This document shows, piece after piece, positions 10,407-17,154 of a stretch of 31,571 nt of DNA. Under the pieces are notes generated by a model. It was given only the letters and a program-made list of their open reading frames with translations. It had not been told where the DNA came from and did no database searches. The stretch spans positions 1 through 31,571 of the forward strand of contig DASQKI010000033.1 in assembly GCA_035630615.1 (NCBI GenBank), read 5' to 3'. The stretch comes from DATFRX01 sp035630615 (GTDB taxonomy: Bacteria > Actinomycetota > Actinomycetes > Propionibacteriales > Nocardioidaceae). The first letter of the stretch is position 1; the number at the start of each line of letters is the position of its first letter. The position numbers and the translations under genes are program-made.

Positions 10407-10847
10407 TTAGCCGATGTCGTAGGAGAGCACGAACGGATAGCCGTCGTCGCTGTGCCCCGCAATCGCCAGGCCGGCCTCGCCGCGCAGCGTCTCGAGTCCG
10501 CCGGTGCCCATGCCCGGCACGACCTCGATGCGCGCCGATACCGATCCCGCGTCCTGGTCGCCGAGGTGGCGGAAGACGCAGCTCCCTTCGTGGCCGCCGA
10601 TCGATCCCTCGAAGCGCTCCAACCCGAGGACCGGTGCCGCGTCGGCCTTGTAGGCGATCAGGTAGACCAGCGTGCTGGTGCCCTCGATGTCGCCGGTATA
10701 GGCGTAGCTCATCTCGGCCTTGGTGAACCCGCGATTCGGGTAGTAGTAGTCGCCGGCCGTGATGCCCTCGCCGTCGATGTCGACGACGACGCCCTCCGAC
10801 CACGAGGCGACGTCGAAGTTGCCGGATGCCTTGTGTGAATACGTCAT
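10407..10847 (-). CDS. DUF3224 domain protein
   Basis: A 146-aa protein matching the DUF3224 (allene-oxide-cyclase-like barrel) family: KASGNFDVASW at the start, then GDIEGTSTLVYLIAYK, YVGLERFEGS-like LGLERFEGSIGG, and TGGLETLRGEAGLAI near the end. The function is unknown. Start ATG 10847 is set by the -10 hexamer 7 nt upstream and by the family N-terminus; the frame is open further upstream. It is the first gene of a two-gene leftward unit with the AHSA1 gene, divergent from an AraC regulator that probably controls it. Confidence 0.85.
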   Translation of the reverse strand: MTYSHKASGNFDVASWSEGVVVDIDGEGITAGDYYYPNRGFTKAEMSYAYTGDIEGTSTLVYLIAYKADAAPVLGLERFEGSIGGHEGSCVFRHLGDQDAGSVSARIEVVPGMGTGGLETLRGEAGLAIAGHSDDGYPFVLSYDIG

Positions 10848-10852
10848 GACGC

Positions 10853-10869
10853 CGACGCTACGAGCGTCG
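10853..10869 (-). promoter_or_regulatory. Inverted repeat over the DUF3224 -10 element
   Basis: CGACGCT, 3 nt, AGCGTCG is a perfect 7-bp inverted repeat. It covers the minus-strand -10 TAGCGT (10855-10860), which lies 7 nt before ATG 10847. A bound repressor here would block the DUF3224/AHSA1 promoter. Confidence 0.4.
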
Positions 10870-10912
10870 CGCGGGACGGTCTTGAACAAAGGCGACACGT
10901 CGGTGGGCCGAT

Positions 10913-10918
10913 TAGGCT
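10913..10918 (+). promoter_or_regulatory. -10 element TAGGCT, leaderless AraC gene
   Basis: TAGGCT is followed by 7 nt and GTG 10926. It faces the DUF3224 promoter across a 78-nt divergent spacer. Confidence 0.45.
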
Positions 10919-10925
10919 GGCCGTC

Positions 10926-11726
10926 GTGAGCGAGCCGAGAGGGCGTCCGGAAGCGATCGTGCGGCCCAAGGCGGGGCAGCAGGCGTTCGACGTGCGCCGG
11001 ATCGAGCCCAGCGCCGCGCTGGCCGAATACGTCGACTACTACTGGCTGGTCCGATGGCACACGCCCGAGCCGTACCGGCAGCAGGTGATCCCGCAGCCCC
11101 GGATCCACGTCGCGGCCGAAGCCGGTCGGCTGCTGGTGCACGGCGTGACGCGAGAGCCGTTCTTCCGGACGCTGACCGGCACCGGCCACGCCCTCGGCGC
11201 AGCGTTTCACCCCGGTGGTTTCCGGCCCGTCCTCGGTTCGAGCGTCGGAGCGCTATCGGGAACGGTCCTACCCGGCCTGGAGGTGTTCGGCCGCGACGAC
11301 CGACCCGCTGCGCACATCATCCTGGGGAGCGGCGACGAGGCCGAGTTGGTCGCGGCGATGGGCGACTACCTCGCGGCCGCCGAGCCCGCCCCGGATCCGG
11401 TCGCGCGCGACGTCACCGACTTGGTCGCGCTGATCGCCGAGCGCGTCGAGATCGTCCGCGCCGAGCAGGTCGCGTCGGAGGCCGGCCTCAGCCTGCGCCA
11501 GCTCCAGCGGCTGTTTACCGAGTACGTCGGGATCGGGCCCAAGTGGGTGATCCAGCGGTCTCGCATCCTCGAGGCGGCGGCCACCGCACATGAGGGCGGG
11601 CCGATCGACTGGGCCGACCTCGCGCAACGACTCGGTTTCAGCGACCAGGCGCATCTGACGCGAGTGTTCGCCGACGTGGTGGGCACTCCGCCGGCCGCGT
11701 ACGCTCGCGACCCGGGCACGGCCTAG
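10926..11726 (+). CDS. AraC-family transcriptional regulator
   Basis: A 266-aa regulator. The N-terminal half (about 20-150) is the effector-type domain seen in AraC proteins with DUF6597-like ends (EYVDYYWLVRW, then PRIHVAAEAG and GAAFHPGGFRPVLG). The C-terminal half (about 165-262) carries two helix-turn-helix motifs: VASEAGLSLRQLQRLF and WADLAQRLGFSDQAHLTRVF, followed by the family-typical GTPPAAY. GTG 10926 is supported by the leaderless promoter spacing. It is divergent from the DUF3224/AHSA1 pair, a common regulator-target arrangement. The effector is unknown. Confidence 0.92.
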   Translation: MSEPRGRPEAIVRPKAGQQAFDVRRIEPSAALAEYVDYYWLVRWHTPEPYRQQVIPQPRIHVAAEAGRLLVHGVTREPFFRTLTGTGHALGAAFHPGGFRPVLGSSVGALSGTVLPGLEVFGRDDRPAAHIILGSGDEAELVAAMGDYLAAAEPAPDPVARDVTDLVALIAERVEIVRAEQVASEAGLSLRQLQRLFTEYVGIGPKWVIQRSRILEAAATAHEGGPIDWADLAQRLGFSDQAHLTRVFADVVGTPPAAYARDPGTA

Positions 11727-11734
11727 AAGCCGGG

Positions 11735-11915
11735 CTACTGACCGACAGAACGGGTGCCCGACCGGGTCCAGCAGCACGCGTACGTCGTCCTGCGGCTGAA
11801 ACTCCGCCACCTCCGCACCGAGCGCCGGTGGGTCGGGCGCGTCGAGCACGACACCCCAGTAGTCGCGTCGAGCCTCGCGAGGTGTCGAGGCATCGGCGTT
11901 GGTCCGTCCGCGCAT
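11735..11915 (-). pseudogene. VOC-family gene with the middle deleted
   Basis: From ATG 11915, preceded by CTGGAGGAAGC, the frame gives the standard VOC start RRDYWGVVLDAPDPPAL and then jumps directly to the standard VOC end GAEVAEFQPQDDVRVLLDP and GHPFC. Roughly 70-80 residues that normally separate them, including the metal-binding half, are absent. After GHPFC the frame is also lost: the natural end (SVGQ, stop at 11735) is in another frame. The product cannot fold as a VOC domain. It is a deletion remnant whose ribosome site is still intact. Confidence 0.75.
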
Positions 11916-11972
11916 GCTTCCTCCAGCAATGTCCGGCAAACTGAGCGTTCCGACCCTCGGAGTGCAGGACGC

Positions 11973-11978
11973 TACGGT
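11973..11978 (+). promoter_or_regulatory. -10 element TACGGT, leaderless ltrA-like gene
   Basis: TACGGT is followed by 6 nt and ATG 11985. Confidence 0.5.
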
Positions 11979-11984
11979 ACGGCT

Positions 11985-13151
11985 ATGTCCGAGCTGAGTC
12001 GGCTGTTCCACCCGTTGACCGCACGTGACCGCGACGAGCCGCATCGGACCGCGACCCCGCTCGAGCTGTTCACCGACCTCTGCGTCGTGGTCGCCGTCGC
12101 GCAGGCCGCGGAGTCACTGCACCACGCAATCGTCGAGGACCACGTCGCTGACGGGCTGGCGCACTTCGCGCTGATGTTCTTCGCGATCTACTGGGCCTGG
12201 CTCAACTTCACCTGGTTCGCTTCCGCGTACGACAACGACGACGTCGGCTATCGGCTGCTGACACTGTTGCAGGTCGTCGGGGTCTTGATCCTGGCGGCCG
12301 GCATCCCGCGGGCCTTCGACGACGACTTCGTCTGGGTCGTCATCGGCTACATCGTGATGCGGATCGCGCTCGTCATCCAGTGGATCCGCGTCGCGCGCGC
12401 CGACCCGCTATACCGTCAGACCGCGCTGCGCTATGCCGTCGGCATCACGGTGGTCCAGATCGGCTGGACGCTGATGCTCGCGGCCCCCGAGGCGTGGTTC
12501 CCGCCGATCATCATCGTCCTGGTGGCCGGCGAGATGCTCACCCCGGCCTGGGCCGAGGCGGCCCGCCGTACGCAGTGGCATCCGCGTCACATCGCCGAGC
12601 GATACGGGTTGTTCACGATCATCGTGCTCGGCGAGTCGATCCTCGCCGCGACGGTCGCGATTCAGGTGGCGCTCGACGAGCACACGTCGTTCGCCGACCT
12701 CGCCGCGATCATCGCCGGCGGCGTTCTCACCGTCTTCAGCATGTGGTGGCTGTATTTCGCGAAGGATGCGCACCGGGTCCTCGTCGACAATCGGGTCGGG
12801 TTCCGCTTCGGCTACATCCACTACCTCATCTTCGGTGCCGGCGCCGCCGTCGGTGCAGGTCTCGTCGTCCAGATCGACCAGGCCACCGGGCACAGCGAGA
12901 TCGGTGACAAGACGGCGGCGGCCGCCCTGACGATCCCGGTCGTGCTCTATCTCGCCGCGACCTGGTTCGGCCACCTCGCCCTGCATGAGGGCTCGGCCGG
13001 CCACGGCCGCATCGTCGTGGCGGCCTCGATCCTGATCCTCCTCGCGACGTTTACGCCGGAGCCGGCGCTGATCACCGGCCTCGTCAGCGCGGTGATGCTC
13101 GCGACCTTGATCACCATCGCATCCCGGAGCGAGACCGCCGATCAGCCTTGA
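11985..13151 (+). CDS. LtrA (low temperature requirement A) family membrane protein
   Basis: A 388-aa polytopic membrane protein of the LtrA family. The family start ATPLELFTDLCVVVAVAQAA is present, followed by about ten hydrophobic segments and the conserved ERYGLFTIIVLGESILA block. That region also includes the family's basic motif, WHPRHIAER. ATG 11985 is chosen because the family N-terminus begins there and a -10 element lies 6 nt upstream, although the frame is open earlier. The name comes from a Listeria cold-growth locus. The biochemical role is unknown. It is monocistronic: a gutted VOC gene lies upstream on the other strand and a hairpin follows. Confidence 0.88.
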   Translation: MSELSRLFHPLTARDRDEPHRTATPLELFTDLCVVVAVAQAAESLHHAIVEDHVADGLAHFALMFFAIYWAWLNFTWFASAYDNDDVGYRLLTLLQVVGVLILAAGIPRAFDDDFVWVVIGYIVMRIALVIQWIRVARADPLYRQTALRYAVGITVVQIGWTLMLAAPEAWFPPIIIVLVAGEMLTPAWAEAARRTQWHPRHIAERYGLFTIIVLGESILAATVAIQVALDEHTSFADLAAIIAGGVLTVFSMWWLYFAKDAHRVLVDNRVGFRFGYIHYLIFGAGAAVGAGLVVQIDQATGHSEIGDKTAAAALTIPVVLYLAATWFGHLALHEGSAGHGRIVVAASILILLATFTPEPALITGLVSAVMLATLITIASRSETADQP

Positions 13152-13157
13152 CCGCGT

Positions 13158-13174
13158 GCGGTCGCGTCGACCGC
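13158..13174 (+). terminator. GC-rich hairpin after the LtrA gene
   Basis: GCGGTCG, CGT, CGACCGC is a perfect 7-bp stem with a 3-nt loop, 6 nt after the LtrA stop. It has no T tract, as is common for actinobacterial terminators. Confidence 0.4.
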
Positions 13175-13295
13175 GCGCGAGTGCCGCGATGTTTCCACTG
13201 AATGAAAGCCATGCGTATCACGGGCGGCGGCGTCCGCACCACGATGGCCGCACTCGACTCGGAGAGCGTCCAATCCGCCCGACCTGGAGGCGAAC

Positions 13296-13575
13296 ATATT
13301 CCGACGAGCGGCAGCGATGGGAGCGGCAGCACTCCTCGTGCCACTGGTGGCTTGTGGGGGCGCCGGGGACAGCGGGGCCGCCGGCGGCTGCGGCGGCAGC
13401 GACATCGGCGAGGACCACACGCTCGACGAGACGACGACGGTCAGCGTCGGCGTTATCCCCATCGTCGACGTCGCCCCGATCTACCTCGGCCAAGAGCAGG
13501 GGTTCTTCGAGGATCGGGGCTCGAGTTGGAGATGGAGACGGCCGAAGGCGGCGCCGCGATCGTGCCGGGCGGATG
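13296..13575 (+). pseudogene. ABC importer substrate-binding lipoprotein (NMT1/SsuA-like), 5' fragment
   Basis: An N-terminal fragment of a nitrate/taurine/thiamine-precursor-type binding lipoprotein. GGAGG (13286-13290) is followed 5 nt later by ATA, in frame with FRRAAAMGAAALLVPLVAC, a lipoprotein signal. The expected ATG appears mutated to ATA; ATG 13317 is the only other in-frame start and lacks a ribosome site. The mature part reads TVSVGVIPIVDVAPIYLG and QEQGFFEDRG. The frame then slips in a GGGG run near 13516. The correct continuation, GLELEMETAEGGAAIVPG, is one frame over. After that all homology stops: the remaining 250 or so residues are gone and the ribosome site of the ATPase follows at once. 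Three separate lesions make it a clear pseudogene. Confidence 0.8.
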
Positions 13576-13595
13576 TGAAGGACAGGAGGATTCCG

Positions 13596-14414
13596 ATGCT
13601 GCAGGTCAAGGGGGTCCAAAAGGTCTACGAGAGCCACCATCGCTCGGTCGAGGCGGTGCGCGACCTCACCTTCACGGTCCGGGCCGGTGAGCTGGCCTGC
13701 CTGGTCGGTCCGTCCGGCTGCGGCAAGACGACGCTGCTCAAGTGCGTCTCCGGCCTGCTGGCTCCGAGCGCCGGCGAGGTCCAACTGGCCGACGAGGTGA
13801 TCGACGGGCCGCCCGAGGGCATGGCGATGGTGTTTCAGGAGTACGGCCGCAGCCTCTTCCCCTGGATGACGAACGGTGCGAACGTCGAGCTCCCGCTGCG
13901 CGAGCGTCGGATTCCGAAGGCCAAGCGACGCGAGCTGGTCGCCGACGCCTTGCAGTCGGACGGCCTCGACGACGTGTCGACCGCCTATCCGTGGCAGCTG
14001 TCGGGCGGGATGCAGCAGCGAGTCGCGATCGCCCGCGCGGTTGCCTGCCGACCCGCCGTCTTGCTGATGGACGAGCCGTTCGCCGCAGTCGATGCGCAAA
14101 CCCGGGCCGACCTCGAGGATCTGATCCGTGCCCTGTGGCGCCGCTATGAGATCACGATCCTTTTCGTGACCCACGACATCGACGAGGCCGTCTATCTCGG
14201 CGAGCGGGAGATCGTGTTAACCGGCGCGCCGTCGGTGGTCCAAGACGACGTCACGGTCGATCTGCCCTCCGAGCGCGACCAGATCACGACCAGGGCACTC
14301 CCACGCTTCACCGAGCTGCGCGGCCGGATCTACGAAGAGATCCGACGGGCCAAGGGAACCCCTCCTCGCCCCCAACGCTCGCGTCGAGATTGCACGAATG
14401 TCCCGCCCGACTGA
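13596..14414 (+). CDS. ABC transporter ATP-binding protein (SsuB/TauB type), orphan
   Basis: A 272-aa ATPase with every catalytic motif: Walker A GPSGCGKT (38-45), Q loop (MVFQEYGRSLFPWM), signature LSGGMQQRVAIARA, Walker B VLLMDEPFAAVD and switch His in VTHDIDEAV. ATG 13596 has AGGAGG at ideal spacing; the frame is open further upstream only because it continues into the broken binding-protein gene. The usual partners are missing. The binding protein is a fragment and no permease gene is present, so import is unlikely unless distant subunits help. The last 12 or so codons (QRSRRDCTNVPPD) come from the left arm of an inverted repeat, and the stop lies in its loop, so the native C-terminus has been replaced. 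Confidence 0.85.
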   Translation: MLQVKGVQKVYESHHRSVEAVRDLTFTVRAGELACLVGPSGCGKTTLLKCVSGLLAPSAGEVQLADEVIDGPPEGMAMVFQEYGRSLFPWMTNGANVELPLRERRIPKAKRRELVADALQSDGLDDVSTAYPWQLSGGMQQRVAIARAVACRPAVLLMDEPFAAVDAQTRADLEDLIRALWRRYEITILFVTHDIDEAVYLGEREIVLTGAPSVVQDDVTVDLPSERDQITTRALPRFTELRGRIYEEIRRAKGTPPRPQRSRRDCTNVPPD

Positions 14415-14467
14415 CGACGCCAGATGTTCGTCGCGTGGATGGCGGGACATTCGTGCAATCTCGACGC
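14381..14467. repeat. Perfect 27-bp inverted repeat, 33-nt spacer
   Basis: The arms 14381-14407 and 14441-14467 are exact reverse complements over 27 bp, and both flanking and inner bases mismatch, so the boundaries are sharp. Each arm carries the core TTGCACGAATGTCCCGCC. The loop holds the stop of the ABC ATPase (14412-14414), and the left arm contains ATG 14398, which opens the MFS frame. It is too long and exact for an ordinary terminator or operator and looks like a dispersed palindromic element. Its translations (RDCTNVPP on the left arm, RDIRAIST on the right) are handy search probes. Confidence 0.85.
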
Positions 14468-14478
14468 CAAAGGCGCCG

Positions 14479-15678
14479 GTGCTGGTCGGCGTCGCGGTCA
14501 TGTTGCTCGCCTTCAATCTGCGGCCGGCGGTGACGAGCCTCGGTGCCGTTCTGGACGATGTCAGAGCCGGTCTCGGCCTGTCGGCGACCGCTGCCGGCGT
14601 GGTGACGACGCTGCCGGTGCTTTGCTTCGCCGGCTTCGGGGCGGTCGCTCCTCGGTTGGCTCGCCGGTATGGGACGCACCGCGTCATCGCCACATCGGTC
14701 GCCGCGATCGCGCTCGGCCTGGCCGTCCGATCCGTCACTGGCAGTGCCGTGTTGTTCCTGGTCGTTACCGGCGTGGCGCTAGGCGGCATGGCGACCGGCA
14801 ACGTGCTGCTGCCGGCGATCGTCAAGACCCACTTCCCGCGCGACATCGGCCGCATGACCGGGCTCTACACCACGTCGATGGCGATCGGAACGACCGCCGG
14901 CGCCGCCCTGACTGTGCCGGTTGGCAAGCTGGCCGGTGGTTGGCATGGCGGTCTGTTCGTCTGGGGCGGGACGGCCGCGATCGCGTTGGTTCCGTGGATC
15001 CTCCTCGCGCGGTCCAAGCCGGCAGCAGTGTCCGAACGCGACTCCCATGCGTCGACCCACGTCGTGCCTCGGCTGTCGCGTACCCCGCTCGCCTGGGCGC
15101 TCGCCGTGTACTTCGGGAGCCAGTCGCTCCAGGCGTACGCGGTGTTCGGCTGGCTGCCGCAGATCTATCGCGACGCCGGCTTCGACGCGACGACGGCCGG
15201 TCTGATGCTGGGCATCCTCGCAGCACTCGGCATTCCGGTCTCGTTCGTCCTGCCGAATCTGGCCAGCCGGCGACCCGATCAACGGCCGTACGTCGTCGCC
15301 TGTGTCGTGGCGTTCGCGGGCGGCTACGTCGGTTTAATGACAGCGCCGGCGACCCTCCCGTGGCTATGGGCGGTGCTGGTCGGCATCGGGCTCGGCGCCT
15401 TCCCGCTGGTGCTGACCATGATCGGGCTGCGTTCCGAGGCGGCCGAGGTGACAGCGCGGCTGTCCGGCTTCGCGCAAGGCATTGGGTACGTCATCGCGGC
15501 CAGCGGCCCGCTTGCGGTCGGCGCCCTCTACGACATCACGGGCGGTTGGACGGCACCGATCGGGCTGCTGTTGGTTCTGCTCGTGCCGCAACTGGTCGCC
15601 GGTTGGTACGCGGCCCGGCCGGTCCAGATCGACGCATCAAATGCGGGTGTTACAGGCAACCTCAACCCCAGGAGTTGA
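14479..15678 (+). CDS. MFS transporter, CynX/NimT type
   Basis: A 399-aa, 12-segment major-facilitator protein of the cyanate/2-nitroimidazole CynX group. The typical start VAVMLLAFNLRPAVTSLG is present, then LARRYGTHRVIA (loop 2-3 motif), GMATGNVLLPAIVK and HFPRDIGRMTGLYTT. GTG 14479 follows AAAGG by 5 nt and is the most natural start. ATG 14398 in the same frame would add 27 residues coming almost entirely from the inverted repeat and has no ribosome site. It is followed 5 nt later by the aldehyde dehydrogenase and then by pobA, so it probably carries the aromatic acid or aldehyde used by those enzymes (inference from the operon). Confidence 0.85.
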   Translation: MLVGVAVMLLAFNLRPAVTSLGAVLDDVRAGLGLSATAAGVVTTLPVLCFAGFGAVAPRLARRYGTHRVIATSVAAIALGLAVRSVTGSAVLFLVVTGVALGGMATGNVLLPAIVKTHFPRDIGRMTGLYTTSMAIGTTAGAALTVPVGKLAGGWHGGLFVWGGTAAIALVPWILLARSKPAAVSERDSHASTHVVPRLSRTPLAWALAVYFGSQSLQAYAVFGWLPQIYRDAGFDATTAGLMLGILAALGIPVSFVLPNLASRRPDQRPYVVACVVAFAGGYVGLMTAPATLPWLWAVLVGIGLGAFPLVLTMIGLRSEAAEVTARLSGFAQGIGYVIAASGPLAVGALYDITGGWTAPIGLLLVLLVPQLVAGWYAARPVQIDASNAGVTGNLNPRS

Positions 15679-15683
15679 ACGAA

Positions 15684-17147
15684 ATGACCTCCCTACTCGA
15701 CAGCGCGACGTGGAGCGCCCGGCTGTACAGCTCCGGCTGGCGGCCCGGGTCCGGCGGCACGTCGCCGGTGATGGAGCCGGCCACCCTGAGTCGGCTCGAC
15801 GAGGTCGGGCTGGCCGACGCGAGCGACGTCCGCTCGGCGGCTGTGGCCGCTCGTGCGGCCCAACCGGACTGGGCGGCACTCCCCTACGAGGAGCGTGCCG
15901 CCGTGCTCCGGCGGGCCGGCGACCTCTGGACGCAGCACGCCGACGACGTCCACGAATGGCTGATCCGCGAGGCCGGGTCGATTCCGCCGAAGGCGGCCGT
16001 CGAGACCCAGATCGCGGCGCAGGAGTGCTACGAAGCGGCGGCCGCCGCGGCGCTGCCGTGGGGACAGCTGCTGCGATCGCCGCAACAACGACTCTCGATG
16101 GCGGCCCGTGTGCCCGTCGGCGTCGTCGGGGTGATCGCGCCGTTCAACTTCCCGCTCATCCTGGCGATCCGCTCGGTCGCGCCGGCACTCGCGCTCGGCA
16201 ACGCGGTCGTGCTCAAGCCGGACCCGCGGACCGCGGTCGCCGGCGGCTTCGCGGTGGCCCGGGTGTTCGAGGCGGCCGGCCTGCCGGAGGGGCTCCTGCA
16301 CGTGCTGCCCGGCGCCGCCGACGTCGGTGCGTCGCTGATCCGCGACGAGGCGATTCGGGTCGTCTCGTTCACCGGCTCTTCCGCAGCGGGCCGCCAGGTC
16401 GCCGAGCTGGCGGGCACGCATCTCAAGCGTGCCCACCTGGAGCTGGGCGGCAACTCGGCGCTGCTGATCCTCGACGACGCCGACCTCGACGCCGCTGTGG
16501 GGCTCGGCGCATGGGGCTCCTGGCTGCACCAGGGGCAGATCTGCATGACGGCGGGACGGCACCTGGTGCCCGAGAGTCTCGCCGCCGACTACGTCGAACG
16601 GCTCGCGGCCAAGGCCGACGCCCTCCCGGTCGGAGACCCCAACATCGAGCAGGTCGCGCTCGGACCGGTGATCGACGAGGGGCAGCGAGACAAGATCCAC
16701 GGACTCGTGACCGCGAGCGTCGACAGTGGTGCTCGCCTGGCGGCCGGTGGCGAGTACGACCGGCTGTTCTACCGACCGACGGTGCTTGCTGACGTGACCG
16801 CGCTGACGCCGGCGTACGCGCAGGAGGTCTTCGGCCCGGTCGCGCCGGTCCGTGCGTACGGCTCGGTCGACGAGGTCGTCGCGATGGCTCAGGACTCCGC
16901 GTACGGGCTGAGTCTCGGCATCGTGACCCAAGACGTCATGCGCGGCTGGGAAATCGCGCAGCAGATCCCGACCGGGATCGTCCATATCAACGACCAGACC
17001 GTCAACGACGACGCCACCGCTCCGTTCGGGGGCGTCGGCGACTCCGGCACGGGCTCCCGATTCGGCGGCGCCGAGGCTAACGTCGAAGCATTCACCGATA
17101 CGCGGTGGATCACGATGCGGGGGACGCCACCGGCATACCCATTCTGA
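15684..17147 (+). CDS. Benzaldehyde dehydrogenase-type NAD(P)-dependent aldehyde dehydrogenase
   Basis: A 487-aa member of the aldehyde dehydrogenase superfamily, closest in style to benzaldehyde/vanillin dehydrogenases (VPVGVVGVIAPFNFPLILAI; WLHQGQICMTAGRHLV; PFGGVGDSGTGSRFGG). It should oxidise an aromatic aldehyde to the acid with NAD(P)+. General base Glu253 is in LELGGNSA and nucleophile Cys287 is in GQICMTA, at the standard 34-residue spacing. The nucleotide-binding VSFTGSSAAGR loop is present. AGGAG at 15670-15674 precedes ATG 15684 and lies inside the end of the MFS gene. pobA follows 7 nt downstream, so 4-hydroxybenzaldehyde to 4-hydroxybenzoate is the likely step. Confidence 0.9.
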   Translation: MTSLLDSATWSARLYSSGWRPGSGGTSPVMEPATLSRLDEVGLADASDVRSAAVAARAAQPDWAALPYEERAAVLRRAGDLWTQHADDVHEWLIREAGSIPPKAAVETQIAAQECYEAAAAAALPWGQLLRSPQQRLSMAARVPVGVVGVIAPFNFPLILAIRSVAPALALGNAVVLKPDPRTAVAGGFAVARVFEAAGLPEGLLHVLPGAADVGASLIRDEAIRVVSFTGSSAAGRQVAELAGTHLKRAHLELGGNSALLILDDADLDAAVGLGAWGSWLHQGQICMTAGRHLVPESLAADYVERLAAKADALPVGDPNIEQVALGPVIDEGQRDKIHGLVTASVDSGARLAAGGEYDRLFYRPTVLADVTALTPAYAQEVFGPVAPVRAYGSVDEVVAMAQDSAYGLSLGIVTQDVMRGWEIAQQIPTGIVHINDQTVNDDATAPFGGVGDSGTGSRFGGAEANVEAFTDTRWITMRGTPPAYPF

Positions 17148-17154
17148 AGGTGCG

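Noticed and set aside
14424..15683. Upstream extension of the aldehyde dehydrogenase frame through the MFS gene
   Set aside because: Another frame encodes clear membrane segments of the MFS protein; ATG 15684 with AGGAG is the dehydrogenase start.
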